Assembly (NCBI GenBank): GCA_903946745.1 | Contig: CAJAWW010000093.1 | Coordinates: forward strand, 1-38,379 | From: an uncultured beta proteobacterium | Lineage (GTDB): Bacteria; Pseudomonadota; Gammaproteobacteria; Burkholderiales; Rhodocyclaceae | Direction of reading: 5' to 3' | DNA length: 38,379 nt | Shown here: one piece after another, positions 10,701 through 19,891 of the stretch | How positions within the stretch are numbered: position 1 is the stretch's first letter | Layout of the letters: each line of letters begins with the position of its first letter | Notes under the pieces: model-generated | Database searches by the model: none | What the model was told of the DNA's origin: nothing | What the model saw: the letters and a program-made list of their open reading frames with translations, nothing else | Position numbers and translations under genes: made by a program

Positions 10701-11921
10701 GTTCCTTACGGGGCGACCTTGTCTGCTGACGACGGCATGATTGTCAAGGCTGGCGCACAGTTGGCGACGTGGGATCCGCATACGCGCCCGATTGTGACCG
10801 AATATGCAGGTACCGTGCGATTTGAGAACGTCGAAAAAGGTGCCACGGTAGCCGAACAGATGGACGATGTTACGGGTCTATCGACATTGGTTGTTATTGA
10901 TCCGAAACGCGGCTCCAAGTCCACCAAGGGCGTTCGCCCGCAGGTCAAGCTGATTGACGAAGCCGGTCAGGAAATCAAGATTCACGGTACCGACCATAGT
11001 GTGACCATCACTTTCCAGGTTGGGTCACTGATTACAGTTAAAGACGGTCAGCGTGTAGCTGTAGGCGACATTCTTGCCCGTATTCCTCAGGAATCTTCGA
11101 AGACGCGCGATATCACCGGCGGTTTGCCGCGGGTTGCCGAACTTTTCGAGGCACGGTCGCCCAAGGATGCCGGTGTTCTGGCTGAGGTTACGGGTACCGT
11201 ATCGTTCGGTAAGGACACCAAAGGCAAACAGCGATTGGTCATTACCGAACCTGATGGAACGCCGCATGAGTACCTGATCACCAAGGACAAGCACGTCATG
11301 GCGCATGACGGCCAAGTGGTGAATAAGGGCGAAGTCATTGTTGATGGCCCTGCTGATCCGCACGATATTCTTCGCCTGAAAGGTGTCGAAGAGCTTGCGC
11401 GTTACATCATTGACGAAGTTCAGGACGTCTATCGTTTGCAGGGCGTGAAAATCAACGATAAGCACATAGAGGTGATCGTTCGTCAAATGCTGCGGCGTGT
11501 GGTGATTTCGGAACCGGGTGATTCGCGTTTCATCAAGGAAGAGCAGGTGGAGCGTGCTGAGGTTCTGGATGAAAACGACAGATTGATTGCTGCCGGAAAG
11601 GCTCCCGCTCAGTATGAGCACACCCTTCTTGGTATTACGAAGGCCAGCTTGTCGACTGATTCGTTTATTTCGGCCGCTTCATTCCAAGAAACGACGCGGG
11701 TGCTTACCGAAGCAGCCATCATGGGTAAGCGCGATGAGCTTCGCGGTTTGAAAGAAAACGTCATTGTCGGCCGCCTCATTCCTGCCGGCACTGGAATGGC
11801 ATATCACCGCGCTCGGCGCAAGCATTCGAAGGGCGGCGATGCGGCAGCGCAGGATTTGTTCGATCTACCCGCAGCAAGTGCCGAGATTGCTCCAGAAGCG
11901 GAGGGCGCTCAATCAGGTTGA
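7704..11921 (+). CDS. rpoC: DNA-directed RNA polymerase subunit beta'
   Basis: Holds the catalytic magnesium and the clamp of RNA polymerase. In the 1405-residue protein, the N-terminal zinc site shows C-x-C followed by CEKC (about residues 70-88). The catalytic loop NADFDGDQ is at 460-467, with aspartates D462, D464 and D466. The second zinc site uses C816, C890, C897 and C900. The trigger-loop/bridge region follows with [16 protein letters not shown]. The tail is a short acidic, Ala-rich extension. Its stop codon lies inside the -35 hexamer of the next operon's promoter, so rpoC and the str operon promoter overlap. Confidence 0.99.
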   Translation: MKSLFADLFKQNLAVEEEFDAITIGLASPDKIRSWSYGEVKKPETINYRTFKPERDGLFCAKIFGPVKDYECLCGKYKRLKHRGVICEKCGVEVTQSKVRRERMGHIELASPTAHIWFLKSLPSRLGMVLDMTLRDIERVLYFEAFVVVDPGMTPLARAQLLTEDDYLAKVEEYGDDFTAVMGAEGVRELLRTLDIAREVETLRQDMETTGSEAKMKKISKRLKVLEGFQHSGIKPEWMILQVLPVLPPDLRPLVPLDGGRFATSDLNDLYRRVINRNNRLKRLLELKAPDIIVRNEKRMLQEAVDSLLDNGRRGKAMTGANKRPLKSLADMIKGKGGRFRQNLLGKRVDYSGRSVIVVGPQLKLHQCGLPKKMALELFKPFIFERLEKMGIASTIKAAKKEVEAETAVVWDILEEVIREHPVMLNRAPTLHRLGIQAFEPVLIEGKAIQLHPLVCVAFNADFDGDQMAVHVPLSLEAQMECRTLMLASNNVLSPANGAPIIVPSQDVVLGLYYATRENLAAKGTGMMCCDLAEVTRAIDSRLMDMHARITVRIREWEKDADDQWQEKVTRYSTTAGRALLSEILPRGLPFKVIDKPLKKKEISKLIDESFRRCGLKDTVVFADQLMQAGFRLATRAGISICVDDMLVPTQKHSLIDAAEAEVKEIEKQYTSGLVTVGERYNKVVDIWGRAGDQVAKAMMDQLAHERVIDLDGKEVSQESFNSIYMMADSGARGSAAQIRQLAGMRGLMAKPDGSIIETPITSNFREGLNVLQYFISTHGARKGLADTALKTANSGYLTRRLVDVTQDLVVIEDDCGTQSGFAMKALVEGGEVIEPLRERILGRVVTNDVLNPDTQDVLYATGSLLDEDAVDAIEAMGIDEVRVRTPLSCETRYGLCGKCYGRDLGRGSMVNAGEAVGVIAAQSIGEPGTQLTMRTFHVGGAASRAAAQSSIEAKSSGVIRFTTTMRYVTNPKNEKVVISRSGELMITDDNGRERERHKVPYGATLSADDGMIVKAGAQLATWDPHTRPIVTEYAGTVRFENVEKGATVAEQMDDVTGLSTLVVIDPKRGSKSTKGVRPQVKLIDEAGQEIKIHGTDHSVTITFQVGSLITVKDGQRVAVGDILARIPQESSKTRDITGGLPRVAELFEARSPKDAGVLAEVTGTVSFGKDTKGKQRLVITEPDGTPHEYLITKDKHVMAHDGQVVNKGEVIVDGPADPHDILRLKGVEELARYIIDEVQDVYRLQGVKINDKHIEVIVRQMLRRVVISEPGDSRFIKEEQVERAEVLDENDRLIAAGKAPAQYEHTLLGITKASLSTDSFISAASFQETTRVLTEAAIMGKRDELRGLKENVIVGRLIPAGTGMAYHRARRKHSKGGDAAAQDLFDLPAASAEIAPEAEGAQSG

Positions 11922-11946
11922 CGCTGTTCATCGACCAACCTATAAT
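11918..11946 (+). promoter_or_regulatory. Promoter of the str operon (rpsL-rpsG-fusA-tuf)
   Basis: TTGACG (11918-11923) and TATAAT (11941-11946) are separated by 17 bases, matching the sigma-70 consensus at 11 of 12 positions. The -35 hexamer contains the rpoC stop codon TGA. A GC-rich discriminator (CCGGCC) follows, a feature often linked to ppGpp/DksA control of stable-RNA and ribosomal-protein promoters. Transcription should begin near 11952-11954, about 70 bases before rpsL. Confidence 0.85.
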
Positions 11947-11951
11947 CCGGC

Positions 11952-11972
11952 CTCTTTGCTTTTGGCAAGGGG
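11952..11972 (+). other. Hairpin at the 5' end of the rpsL leader
   Basis: CTCTTTGC (11952-11959) pairs with GCAAGGGG (11965-11972) over 8 positions including two G-U pairs, with a five-base loop. It would sit at the very start of the predicted transcript, where it could protect the 5' end or control early elongation. Its role is unknown. Confidence 0.45.
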
Positions 11973-12023
11973 CTGCTATTCGTAACCTAGCAGTGTATTT
12001 CGCACAGCGATCAGGATATAAAC

Positions 12024-12401
12024 ATGCCTACCACTAATCAGCTTGTACGCAAACCGCGTCAGGCTCCGCAGTCCAAGAGTAAGGTGCCTGCCCTCGGCAG
12101 TAGCCCGGCGAAACGCGGGGTTTGTACCCGTGTTTACACCACAACCCCAAAGAAGCCAAATTCCGCGCTGCGGAAAGTTGCCAAGGTTCGCCTGACCAAC
12201 GGCTTTGAGGTCATTTCATACATTGGTGGTGAAGGCCATAATCTTCAAGAACACTCGGTCGTCCTTATTCGCGGTGGCCGCGTGAAGGATCTTCCTGGTG
12301 TGCGTTATCACATCGTTCGTGGCAGCCTTGATACGCAGGGTGTCAAGGATCGCAAGCAGAGCCGTTCCAAGTACGGCGCCAAGCGGCCTAAGGCCGCCTG
12401 A
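12024..12401 (+). CDS. rpsL: 30S ribosomal protein S12
   Basis: Sits at the decoding centre and controls translational accuracy. The 125-residue protein keeps the loops that decide streptomycin response: [13 protein letters not shown] with K43 and [13 protein letters not shown] with K88, both in the sensitive form; D89 is the residue that RimO can methylthiolate. It is the first gene of the str operon, 77 bases after a near-consensus -10 box. The gap to rpsG is only 20 bases, far shorter than in E. coli, where S7 feedback acts in this interval. Confidence 0.98.
   Translation: MPTTNQLVRKPRQAPQSKSKVPALGSSPAKRGVCTRVYTTTPKKPNSALRKVAKVRLTNGFEVISYIGGEGHNLQEHSVVLIRGGRVKDLPGVRYHIVRGSLDTQGVKDRKQSRSKYGAKRPKAA
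12383..12397 (+). other. Perfect GC hairpin at the end of rpsL
   Basis: GCGGCC (12383-12388) pairs with GGCCGC (12392-12397) around the triloop TAA, inside the last codons of rpsL and 24 bases before the rpsG ATG. In E. coli, S7 controls its own synthesis through structure between rpsL and rpsG; this stem could be part of a shortened version, but that is speculation from position alone. Confidence 0.4.
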
Positions 12402-12421
12402 TCGGGACTTAAGGAGAAATC

Positions 12422-12893
12422 ATGCCCCGTCGTCGTGAAGTACCAAAAACGCCATATTCTGCCCGACCCAAAGTTTGGTAGTGTCGATTTGTCGAAGTTC
12501 GTGAATGTGTTGATGGATAGCGGCAAGAAATCGGTCGCTGAGCGCATTATTTACGGTGCATTCGAGCAAATTCAAACTAAAAGCGGGAAGAACCCCCTGG
12601 AGGTTTTTGCACTCGCCGTCAATAACGTCAAACCGATTGTTGAGGTGAAAAGCCGTCGCGTGGGTGGTGCAAACTACCAGGTTCCGGTTGAGGTGCGTCC
12701 TTCGCGTCGTATGGCGCTTTCGATGCGCTGGCTGCGTGAAGCTGCGCGCAAGCGCTCCGAGAAGTCGATGGGGCAGCGTCTTGCGGCCGAATTGCTGGAA
12801 GCCTCCGAAGGGCGCGGTGCTGCAATGAAGAAGCGTGAAGAAGTTCACCGCATGGCTGAGGCTAACAAGGCCTTCTCGCACTTCCGTTTCTGA
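12422..12893 (+). CDS. rpsG: 30S ribosomal protein S7, with an apparent one-base insertion after codon 9
   Basis: Primary 16S rRNA binder that organises the 30S head and lines the E site. The ATG at 12422, five bases after AAGGAG (12411-12416), encodes MPRRREVPK, the exact family start. The frame then runs into a TAG at 12479. The rest of S7 ([10 protein letters not shown] to the normal end AFSHFRF) lies in the frame reached by skipping one A in the five-A run at 12445-12449. With four A the product is 156 residues, the normal length. Without a shift, only a GTG at 12435 would open the downstream frame (152 residues, lacking PRRR), and it has no Shine-Dalgarno. A homopolymer sequencing error is most likely; real frameshifting cannot be excluded. 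Confidence 0.9.
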
Positions 12894-12902
12894 GTTTGTC
12901 GT

Positions 12903-12927
12903 GCCTTGCCAGCTTTGCTGGTGAGGC
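12903..12927 (+). other. rpsG-fusA intercistronic hairpin
   Basis: GCCTTGCCAGC (12903-12913) pairs with GCTGGTGAGGC (12917-12927) over 11 positions with two G-U pairs and loop TTT, followed by the T-rich GTTTGTTTGT. This resembles a weak terminator and may lower read-through into fusA. A second, looser stem (CCGCC with GGCGG, roughly 12940-12981) follows before the fusA start. Confidence 0.5.
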
Positions 12928-13007
12928 GTTTGTTTGTATCCGCCGCCTTGTCGCTCCTCGTTTCGGGGCGTCATGGCGGTTTGGTTTAGATAAGGCAGGT
13001 AAATCAA

Positions 13008-15101
13008 GTGGCCCGCAAGACTCCTATCGAGCGCTATCGTAATATTGGCATATCGGCGCACATTGACGCCGGCAAAACCACAACCACCGAGCGAATTCTT
13101 TTTTATACCGGTGGTAATCACAAAATTGGTGAAGTTCATGATGGCGCTGCCACCATGGACTGGATGGAGCAGGAGCAGGAGCGAGGCATCACGATTACCT
13201 CGGCCGCAACCACCTGTTTCTGGAAGGGCATGGGCGCAAATTTCCCTGAACATCGCGTCAATATTATTGACACACCGGGGCACGTCGATTTCACGATTGA
13301 AGTAGAGCGTTCCATGCGTGTGCTGGATGGCGCTTGTATGGTCTATTGCGCCGTCGGCGGTGTTCAGCCGCAATCCGAAACTGTGTGGCGTCAGGCCAAT
13401 AGATACGGCGTGCCGCGTCTGGCATTTGTTAACAAGATGGATCGTCAGGGCGCAGACTTTTTCAAAGTGCATGACCAGATGCGTCTGCGCTTGAAGGCTA
13501 ATCCGATTCCTCTGCAGATACCTATCGGCGCCGAAGAGAAGTTTGAGGGCGTTGTTGATCTGGTCAAGATGAAAGCCATTATTTGGGATGAGGCAAGCCA
13601 GGGCATCAAGTTTGAGTATGGTGACATTCCGGCCGCGCTTCAGGATACCGCCAACGAATGGCGCGAGAAGATGGTGGAGGCTGCCGCTGAGGCTTCCGAG
13701 GAGTTGATGAACAAGTATCTGGAAGGCGGTGGTTTGACCGAGGATGAAATCAAGGCTGGTTTGCGTGCCCGCACGCTGAACGCCGAGATTGTTCCGATGC
13801 TGTGCGGCTCCGCATTCAAGAACAAGGGTGTGCAGGCGATGTTAGACGCCGTTATCGAGTATCTGCCGGCGCCGACGGATGTTCCACCAGTCGAAGGTAT
13901 TCTCGAAAACGAGCAGCCGGGTGAGCGCAAGCCGAATGACACAGATCCCTTCGCGGCGCTGGCATTCAAGATCATGACTGATCCGTATGTTGGTCAGTTG
14001 ACATTTTTCCGGGTCTATTCGGGCACGATCAAGACGGGCGATACCATTTTTAATCCAATCAAAGGACGCAAAGAGCGTCTTGGTCGGATTCTGCAAATGC
14101 ACGCCAATCAGCGTGAAGAAATCAAGGAAGTATTTGCAGGTGACATTGCTGCCGCTGTTGGCTTGAAAGAGGCTACAACGGGCGAGACGCTGTGTGATCC
14201 TGGGCATGTCATCACGCTCGAGCGCATGGTGTTTCCCGAGCCGGTGATTCACGTGGCTGTTGAACCAAAAACCAAGGTCGACCAAGAGAAAATGGGCATC
14301 GCGCTCAATCGATTGGCTCAGGAAGACCCATCGTTCCGCGTTCGGACGGATGAGGAGTCTGGTCAGACGATTATCTCTGGCATGGGTGAGCTTCATCTTG
14401 AAATCCTTGTCGATCGTATGCGCCGTGAGTTCGGTGTTGAGGCAAACGTAGGTGCGCCACAGGTTGCCTATCGCGAGGCGGTGCGCAAGTCGGTGGAGCA
14501 GGAAGGTAAGTTCGTCAAACAATCGGGCGGCCGCGGTCAGTATGGCCACGTATGGATCAAGCTGGAGCCGAACGAGGCGGGCAAGGGTTTTGAGTTCATT
14601 GACATGGTTAAGGGCGGTTCTGTACCGCGTGAATTTATCCCGGCTGTTGAGAAGGGACTAAGGGAGACCTTGCCCAATGGCGTGCTGGCGGGCTTCCCGG
14701 TGGTCGATGTGAAGGTCACCTTGTTTGACGGCTCTTACCACGACGTCGACTCCAACGAAAACGCCTTCAAAATGGCTGCGTCGATGGCCTTCAAAGATGC
14801 AATGCGCAAGGCGAGCCCCGTGCTGCTCGAGCCAATGATGGCTGTCGAGGTGGAAACGCCTGAGGATTACATGGGCAACGTGATGGGCGACCTTTCGGGG
14901 CGTCGCGGCATTGTTCACGGTATGGAAGACCAGGTTGGTGGTATCAAGTTGGTCAAGGCAGAAGTTCCATTGGCGGAAATGTTTGGTTATTCGACCCAGC
15001 TACGATCCCTGTCGCAGGGGCGTGCTACCTACTCGATGGAATTCAAGCATTACACCGAGGCGCCGAAAAACGTCGCAGAAGCAATTATTAATAAGAAGTA
15101 A
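13008..15101 (+). CDS. fusA: Elongation factor G
   Basis: GTPase that drives translocation of tRNA and mRNA after peptide transfer and helps ribosome recycling. The 697-residue protein starts at GTG and has the P-loop AHIDAGKTT (about 17-25), the switch-region [19 protein letters not shown] and NKMD, then the domains typical of EF-G, including GRGQYGHVW in domain IV. The family length is about 700. A weak AAGGCAGG precedes the start. It lies 20 bases upstream of tuf, the usual str operon order. Confidence 0.98.
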   Translation: MARKTPIERYRNIGISAHIDAGKTTTTERILFYTGGNHKIGEVHDGAATMDWMEQEQERGITITSAATTCFWKGMGANFPEHRVNIIDTPGHVDFTIEVERSMRVLDGACMVYCAVGGVQPQSETVWRQANRYGVPRLAFVNKMDRQGADFFKVHDQMRLRLKANPIPLQIPIGAEEKFEGVVDLVKMKAIIWDEASQGIKFEYGDIPAALQDTANEWREKMVEAAAEASEELMNKYLEGGGLTEDEIKAGLRARTLNAEIVPMLCGSAFKNKGVQAMLDAVIEYLPAPTDVPPVEGILENEQPGERKPNDTDPFAALAFKIMTDPYVGQLTFFRVYSGTIKTGDTIFNPIKGRKERLGRILQMHANQREEIKEVFAGDIAAAVGLKEATTGETLCDPGHVITLERMVFPEPVIHVAVEPKTKVDQEKMGIALNRLAQEDPSFRVRTDEESGQTIISGMGELHLEILVDRMRREFGVEANVGAPQVAYREAVRKSVEQEGKFVKQSGGRGQYGHVWIKLEPNEAGKGFEFIDMVKGGSVPREFIPAVEKGLRETLPNGVLAGFPVVDVKVTLFDGSYHDVDSNENAFKMAASMAFKDAMRKASPVLLEPMMAVEVETPEDYMGNVMGDLSGRRGIVHGMEDQVGGIKLVKAEVPLAEMFGYSTQLRSLSQGRATYSMEFKHYTEAPKNVAEAIINKK

Positions 15102-15121
15102 GGCTCTTTAAGGAATCGATC

Positions 15122-16312
15122 ATGGCAAAAGGCAAGTTTGAGCGTAACAAGCCGCACGTGAACGTGGGGACAATTGGACACGTTGACCACGGCAAGACGA
15201 CATTGACGGCGGCGATCACCACGGTGTTGTCGGCGAAATTTGGTGGTGAGGCCAAGGCCTACGATCAGATTGATGCGGCACCGGAAGAGAAAGCCCGCGG
15301 TATCACCATCAATACCGCACACGTTGAATACGAGACCAAAAACCGTCACTACGCCCACGTGGATTGCCCGGGACATGCTGACTACGTCAAGAACATGATT
15401 ACCGGCGCTGCCCAGATGGACGGTGCCATACTTGTATGTTCCGCCGCTGACGGCCCCATGCCCCAGACCCGTGAGCACATCCTGCTCGCCCGTCAGGTTG
15501 GCGTCCCCTACGTCATCGTCTTCATGAACAAATGCGACATGGTGGACGACGCCGAACTGCTCGAACTCGTCGAAATGGAACTGCGCGAACTGCTCAGCAA
15601 GTACGATTTTCCTGGTGACGACATTCCGATCATCCAAGGCTCCGCCCTTAAAGCCCTTGAAGGCGACAAAGGCCCGCTGGGTGAAGAAGCCATCATGAAG
15701 CTTGCTGATGCCCTCGACACCTACATTCCCACCCCTGAGCGCGCCATCGACCTGCCCTTCCTGATGCCCATCGAAGACGTCTTCTCCATCTCCGGACGCG
15801 GCACCGTCGTCACCGGACGTATCGAGCGTGGCATCGTCAAGGTTGGTGAAGAAATCGAAATCATCGGCATCCGCCCCACCACCAAAACCCCCTGTACTGG
15901 CGTTGAAATGTTCAGGAAGCTGCTGGACCAAGGCCAGGCGGGTGACAACGTGGGTGTGCTGCTGCGCGGCACCAAGCGTGAAGACGTCGAGCGGGGTCAA
16001 GTGCTGGCCAAGCCGGGCTCCATCAACCCGCACACCCACTTCACCTCCGAGGTTTACATTCTCTCGAAGGATGAAGGCGGCCGTCACACCCCGTTCTTCA
16101 ACGGCTATCGTCCGCAGTTTTACTTCCGCACCACTGACGTCACCGGCAGCATCGAATTGCCGGCCGGCACCGAAATGGTGATGCCGGGCGACAACATTGG
16201 CATGACGGTGAAGCTGATTGCGCCGATCGCCATGGAAGAGGGCTTGCGTTTCGCCATTCGTGAAGGCGGTCGTACCGTCGGCGCTGGCGTTGTTGCCAAG
16301 GTCATCGAGTAA
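15122..16312 (+). CDS. tuf: Elongation factor Tu
   Basis: Delivers aminoacyl-tRNA to the ribosome as a GTP complex. In this 396-residue protein GHVDHGKT is at 19-26, followed by [14 protein letters not shown] (switch I), DCPGHADY and NKCD, and domains 2 and 3 end in [19 protein letters not shown] precedes the ATG. Codon choice shifts along the gene: G-ending codons dominate the first and last parts, C-ending ones the middle (about 15440-15900). Betaproteobacteria usually have a second tuf before tRNA-Trp, here probably just upstream of the window. Confidence 0.98.
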   Translation: MAKGKFERNKPHVNVGTIGHVDHGKTTLTAAITTVLSAKFGGEAKAYDQIDAAPEEKARGITINTAHVEYETKNRHYAHVDCPGHADYVKNMITGAAQMDGAILVCSAADGPMPQTREHILLARQVGVPYVIVFMNKCDMVDDAELLELVEMELRELLSKYDFPGDDIPIIQGSALKALEGDKGPLGEEAIMKLADALDTYIPTPERAIDLPFLMPIEDVFSISGRGTVVTGRIERGIVKVGEEIEIIGIRPTTKTPCTGVEMFRKLLDQGQAGDNVGVLLRGTKREDVERGQVLAKPGSINPHTHFTSEVYILSKDEGGRHTPFFNGYRPQFYFRTTDVTGSIELPAGTEMVMPGDNIGMTVKLIAPIAMEEGLRFAIREGGRTVGAGVVAKVIE

Positions 16313-16316
16313 TTAA

Positions 16317-16345
16317 TTGCAATGCGGCGAAAAGGGCGATATAAT
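16317..16345 (+). promoter_or_regulatory. Promoter of the S10 operon (rpsJ)
   Basis: TTGCAA (16317-16322) and TATAAT (16340-16345) with a 17-base spacer; the -10 is perfect and the -35 matches at four of six positions. It begins four bases after the tuf stop. The segment after the -10 is CTCGCCCTTTCGC, closely similar to that behind the rplN promoter. The leader to rpsJ is only about 45 bases, so the long L4-responsive S10 leader of E. coli is absent. A small GTGCA/TGCAC hairpin (16366-16378) lies in the leader. Confidence 0.8.
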
Positions 16346-16358
16346 CTCGCCCTTTCGC
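16327..16358 (+). terminator. Inverted repeat after tuf, with the rpsJ -10 box in its loop
   Basis: GCGAAAAGGGCGA (16327-16339) pairs with TCGCCCTTTCGC (16347-16358) through 12 pairs with a single bulged A; the seven-base loop is TATAATC. It starts 14 bases after the tuf stop and has A-rich and T-rich flanks like a terminator stem, though the T tract (TTT) is short. It probably ends or attenuates tuf transcription on either strand. Because the loop is the -10 hexamer, the same DNA also acts as a promoter. Confidence 0.55.
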
Positions 16359-16400
16359 AATTTGCGTGCATTTTGCACCTTCGCTCTTTAAGGATTTTTC

Positions 16401-16712
16401 ATGCAAAGCCAGAAAATTCGTATTCGCCTCAAGGCATTTGACTATCGATTGATCGACCAGTCAGCTCTTGAGATCGTTGAAACGGCCAAGCGTACCGGAG
16501 CGGTTGTACGTGGCCCGGTTCCGTTGCCGACGCGTATTGAAAAATTTGACGTATTGCGCTCCCCGCACGTCAACAAGACATCCCGCGATCAATTTGAAAT
16601 CCGGACGCATCTGCGTCTGATGGATATTGTTGATCCCACTGACAAGACCGTGGATGCTCTGATGAAGTTGGATTTGCCCGCCGGAGTGGATGTCGAAATC
16701 AAGTTGCAATAA
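16401..16712 (+). CDS. rpsJ: 30S ribosomal protein S10 / NusE
   Basis: Assembles into the 30S head and, as NusE, joins NusB in transcription antitermination and binds NusG to couple ribosome and polymerase. The 103-residue protein has the family start [16 protein letters not shown] and the loop region [23 protein letters not shown] precedes the ATG. It is the first gene of the S10 operon, followed by a 116-base gap with a T-rich stretch before rplC. Confidence 0.98.
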   Translation: MQSQKIRIRLKAFDYRLIDQSALEIVETAKRTGAVVRGPVPLPTRIEKFDVLRSPHVNKTSRDQFEIRTHLRLMDIVDPTDKTVDALMKLDLPAGVDVEIKLQ

Positions 16713-16828
16713 AATTTGCATTTTTTTGCGCCCACTTTTCGGCGCATGTGGCGTGACGTAGCGGTAAGTTTCTAACGTAGTTCGGATTTTGGCCCGGCCA
16801 ATCGTAGCTGGGGTTTTAGGAGAATAAA

Positions 16829-17473
16829 ATGAGTCTAGGCCTTGTAGGACGCAAGGTTGGCATGACGCGCGTGTTTGCTGATGATGGATCATCCATCCCG
16901 GTGACTGTGCTTGATGTGTCGAACAATCGCGTCACGCAAATTAAAACCCCTGAAATTGACGGCTATGCTGCAATTCAGGTGGCATTCGGCAAGCGTCGCG
17001 CTAGTCGCGTCAATAAAGCGGCTGCCGGTCATCTTGCAAAAGCCGGTGTTGAGGCGGGCACGATCCTCGGAGAATTCCATGTCGCACCGGATCAGCTGGT
17101 CAGCCTGAAGCCCGGGGACACGATTGCCGTAACAATCTTTTCTGTCGGTCAGAAGGTTGATGTCAGTGGAACCTCAATCGGTAAGGGCTTTGCTGGCGCC
17201 ATCAAGCGTCATCACTTTTGTTCACAGCGTGCCAGCCACGGTAACTCGGTTTCGCATAATGCGCCGGGTTCAATTGGTATGGCGCAGGATCCGGGTCGCG
17301 TCTTTCCGGGCAAGCGCATGGCTGGACATCTCGGTGATGCCTCCCGCACAACGCAAAACTTGGAAGTCGTCCGTATCGATGAGGCGCGTCAGTTGCTTCT
17401 GGTAAAGGGTGCGGTTCCAGGGGCGAAGGGCGGCGATATTGTCGTTTCTCCAGCCATCAAAGCATCCAACTGA
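16829..17473 (+). CDS. rplC: 50S ribosomal protein L3
   Basis: Early assembly protein of the large subunit whose long loop reaches the peptidyl transferase centre. The 214-residue protein starts [16 protein letters not shown] and contains [19 protein letters not shown] and [17 protein letters not shown]; the Gln in MAQDPG matches the position N5-methylated by PrmB in E. coli. An unusual Cys precedes SQRASHG ([10 protein letters not shown]), where Arg is common. TAGGAG precedes the ATG. Confidence 0.98.
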   Translation: MSLGLVGRKVGMTRVFADDGSSIPVTVLDVSNNRVTQIKTPEIDGYAAIQVAFGKRRASRVNKAAAGHLAKAGVEAGTILGEFHVAPDQLVSLKPGDTIAVTIFSVGQKVDVSGTSIGKGFAGAIKRHHFCSQRASHGNSVSHNAPGSIGMAQDPGRVFPGKRMAGHLGDASRTTQNLEVVRIDEARQLLLVKGAVPGAKGGDIVVSPAIKASN

Positions 17474-17484
17474 TCGGGGGTGAT

Positions 17485-18105
17485 ATGGAACTCAAACTAA
17501 TCAACGATCAGGGTCAGTCGAACTCGACAGTTTCCGCCTCCGATGCTCTGTTCGGACGCGACTTTAATGAATCTCTGGTGCATCAGGTTGTTGTCGCGTA
17601 TCAAGCCAACGCGCGCGCTGGAAATCGTAAGCAAAAAGACCGCGAAGAAGTTCATCACAGCACCAAAAAGCCGTTCCGTCAAAAGGGAACGGGTCGTGCG
17701 CGTGCGGGTATGACGTCTTCGCCTTTGTGGCGTGGCGGCGGTCGTATCTTCCCGAATTCGCCGGAAGAGAACTTTACGCAGAAGCTAAATCGCAAAATGT
17801 ATCGCGCGGGTGTCGCTGCTATTCTTTCGCAGTTGGCGCGCGAGGATCGGCTTTCTGTGGTTGAGAGTTTCGTGGTTGCTGCACCGAAAACCAAGCTCGT
17901 TGCGCAAAAACTCAAGGCGATGGGGCTTGATTCGGTATTAGTCGTCACGGACAGTGCGGATGACAATCTGATTCTCGCCTCACGCAACCTGCCCAATGTT
18001 TTGATTCTTGAGGCCCAGCAAGCTGACCCGGTGACGCTGGTGCGCTTCCCAAGAGTTCTGCTGACAAAGGCTGCGGTAGCCAAGATGGAGGAGATGCTGG
18101 CATGA
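17485..18105 (+). CDS. rplD: 50S ribosomal protein L4
   Basis: Binds 23S rRNA and lines the upper exit tunnel with its extended loop; in enterobacteria it also represses its own S10 operon. The 206-residue protein has the tunnel loop with [15 protein letters not shown] and [10 protein letters not shown] at about 60-90, the site of macrolide-related changes, unaltered here. Because the S10 leader in this genome is short, the E. coli type of L4 control is unlikely (inference). The stop overlaps the rplW start by four bases. Confidence 0.98.
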   Translation: MELKLINDQGQSNSTVSASDALFGRDFNESLVHQVVVAYQANARAGNRKQKDREEVHHSTKKPFRQKGTGRARAGMTSSPLWRGGGRIFPNSPEENFTQKLNRKMYRAGVAAILSQLAREDRLSVVESFVVAAPKTKLVAQKLKAMGLDSVLVVTDSADDNLILASRNLPNVLILEAQQADPVTLVRFPRVLLTKAAVAKMEEMLA

Positions 18106-18416
18106 GCAAGAACTTCAATCAAGAGCGCCTGCTGCAGGTATTGGTTGCTCCCCAAGTTTCAGAAAAGGCCACGTATGTTGCCGACAAGCATGAGCAGGTT
18201 GTTTTCATTGTTACGCCTTGTGCGACCAAGCCGGAGGTGAAGGCTGCGGTGGAATTGCTGTTCAAGGTTCAGGTCAAGTCGGTGCAGATCGCGAACCTAA
18301 AGGGCAAGACCAAGCGTTTTGGGCGCGGACTGGGTCGGCGCAGCAATATTCGAAAAGCGTTTGTGTGTCTCAAGCCGGGACAGGAAATCAATTTTGCAGA
18401 AGGGGTGGGTGTTTAA
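18102..18416 (+). CDS. rplW: 50S ribosomal protein L23
   Basis: Lies at the tunnel exit, where it docks trigger factor and the signal recognition particle. The 104-residue protein shows the typical core [19 protein letters not shown] and the C-terminal motif [20 protein letters not shown]. It starts inside the rplD stop (ATGA) and ends directly against rplB (TAA followed by ATG), so all three are tightly coupled. Confidence 0.97.
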   Translation: MSKNFNQERLLQVLVAPQVSEKATYVADKHEQVVFIVTPCATKPEVKAAVELLFKVQVKSVQIANLKGKTKRFGRGLGRRSNIRKAFVCLKPGQEINFAEGVGV

Positions 18417-19244
18417 ATGGCTCTCGTAAAAGTCAAGCCGACCTCTCCTGGTCGTCGCGCTGTAGTCAAGGTTGTTAATTCGAGCTTGCATAAAGGACGG
18501 CCTCACGACAAGCTGATTGAAAAGAAAATCAGTACCGCAGGCCGTAACGCGCATGGCCACATTACAACGCGACACATGGGTGGTGGGCATAAGAAGCATT
18601 ATCGCGTCATCGACTTTGGTCGTAGTAAGGATGGTGTTCCTGGAAAGGTTGAGCACCTTGAGTACGATCCGAACCGGTCAGCCAATATTGCGCTGGTTTT
18701 ATATGCGGATGGTGAGCGCCGTTATATTATTGCGACCAAGGGCATGGCCGTTGGCCAGGAGGTGATTAGTGGCCCTGAGGCTCCGATCAAGTCAGGTAAC
18801 GCGCTGCCGATCCGCAATATCCCGGTAGGCACGACAATACATTGTGTCGAAATGGTTCCCGGGAAAGGTGCGCAAATCGCGCGCTCGGCCGGTACATCGG
18901 TGCAACTGCTAGCGCGTGAGGGTACTTACGCACAGATTCGTATGCGATCCGGTGAGATTCGTCGTGTTCATGTGGAATGTCGCGCGACGATTGGTGAGGT
19001 TGGCAACGAAGAGCATAGCCTGCGGAAAATCGGTAAAGCCGGCGCACAGCGCTGGCGTGGTATCCGTCCGACCGTACGTGGTGTTGCGATGAATCCGGTT
19101 GACCATCCGCACGGTGGTGGCGAGGGACGTACCGGTGAAGGCCGCGTTCCAGTCAGTCCATGGGGTACGCCGACCAAGGGCTATCGCACTCGTAACAACA
19201 AGCGCACGGACGTGATGATCGTTCAGCGCCGTCATAAGCGTTAA
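18417..19244 (+). CDS. rplB: 50S ribosomal protein L2
   Basis: Among the most conserved large-subunit proteins, needed for subunit joining and for the peptidyl transferase region. The 275-residue protein carries [22 protein letters not shown] near the N-terminus and the C-terminal signature with [17 protein letters not shown], including the His in PVDHPHGGG that faces the catalytic centre (H229 in E. coli). The ATG follows the rplW stop without a gap; translation probably depends on coupling. Confidence 0.98.
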   Translation: MALVKVKPTSPGRRAVVKVVNSSLHKGRPHDKLIEKKISTAGRNAHGHITTRHMGGGHKKHYRVIDFGRSKDGVPGKVEHLEYDPNRSANIALVLYADGERRYIIATKGMAVGQEVISGPEAPIKSGNALPIRNIPVGTTIHCVEMVPGKGAQIARSAGTSVQLLAREGTYAQIRMRSGEIRRVHVECRATIGEVGNEEHSLRKIGKAGAQRWRGIRPTVRGVAMNPVDHPHGGGEGRTGEGRVPVSPWGTPTKGYRTRNNKRTDVMIVQRRHKR

Positions 19245-19254
19245 GAGGTAAGAC

Positions 19255-19536
19255 ATGGCACGTTCAATCAAGAAGGGCCCGTTTGTCGATGGTCACCTGC
19301 TTAAGCGGGTGGACGTAGCACGCGCCTCAAGCGACAAGCGCCCGATCAAAACCTGGTCCCGTCGTTCAACGATCCTGCCCGACTTTGTCGGCCTGACGAT
19401 CGCGGTTCACAACGGCAAGCAGCACATCCCGGTCTATGTGTCGGAAAACATGGTGGGTCACAAGCTTGGGGAGTTCGCTTTGACGCGAACCTTCAAGGGC
19501 CATACCGGCGGCAAAAAAGCCGCTGCTAAGAAGTAA
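19255..19536 (+). CDS. rpsS: 30S ribosomal protein S19
   Basis: Head protein of the small subunit that forms a dimer with S13 near the A-site tRNA. The 93-residue product reads [19 protein letters not shown] with the conserved [21 protein letters not shown] at about 59-79, ending in a Lys/Ala-rich tail. AGAGGTAAG precedes the ATG. It lies ten bases after rplB. Confidence 0.97.
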   Translation: MARSIKKGPFVDGHLLKRVDVARASSDKRPIKTWSRRSTILPDFVGLTIAVHNGKQHIPVYVSENMVGHKLGEFALTRTFKGHTGGKKAAAKK

Positions 19537-19545
19537 GGAATGATG

Positions 19546-19875
19546 ATGGAAACCAATGCGAATCTGCGTGGTGTTCGCCTGTCGGCTCAAAAAGGCCGAT
19601 TGGTGGCTGACCTCGTGCGCGGCAAGTCAGTCGATCAGGCACTGAGTATTTTGGCGTTTTCGCCGAAGAAAGGCGCTGGTATCATCAAAAAAGTGCTGGA
19701 GTCAGCGATTGCAAACGCTGAGCATAATGATGGTGCAGACATTGATGCGCTCAAGGTCATGCGCATTTATGTTGAAAAAGGCACAGTGCTCAAGCGTTTT
19801 ACTGCACGAGCCAAGGGGCGCGGAAATCGCATCCTCAAACCGACCTGTCACATTTATGTGACAGTTGGCGACTAA
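19546..19875 (+). CDS. rplV: 50S ribosomal protein L22
   Basis: Its extended beta-hairpin lines the exit tunnel opposite L4. Three ATG codons follow each other; I choose the last, at 19546, because the AAGGA at 19535-19539 is then six bases away and the protein reads [19 protein letters not shown], with the common betaproteobacterial length of 109 residues. The ATG at 19540 would touch the Shine-Dalgarno. The hairpin region [20 protein letters not shown] is intact. Confidence 0.96.
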   Translation: METNANLRGVRLSAQKGRLVADLVRGKSVDQALSILAFSPKKGAGIIKKVLESAIANAEHNDGADIDALKVMRIYVEKGTVLKRFTARAKGRGNRILKPTCHIYVTVGD

Positions 19876-19891
19876 GGGTACAGGGACATAT

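Noticed and set aside
12435-12893. rpsG read as starting at GTG 12435
   Set aside because: No Shine-Dalgarno precedes this GTG, whereas the ATG at 12422 has one and encodes the conserved MPRRREVPK; the one-base shift explains the data better.
12420-13472. A 350-codon open frame on the minus strand over rpsG and fusA
   Set aside because: It spans two well-identified plus-strand genes and the intergenic region; composition is that of a shadow frame.
15050-16087. A 345-codon open frame on the minus strand opposite tuf
   Set aside because: It is the mirror of a highly biased, highly expressed gene; its product has no recognisable fold and tuf on the plus strand is certain.
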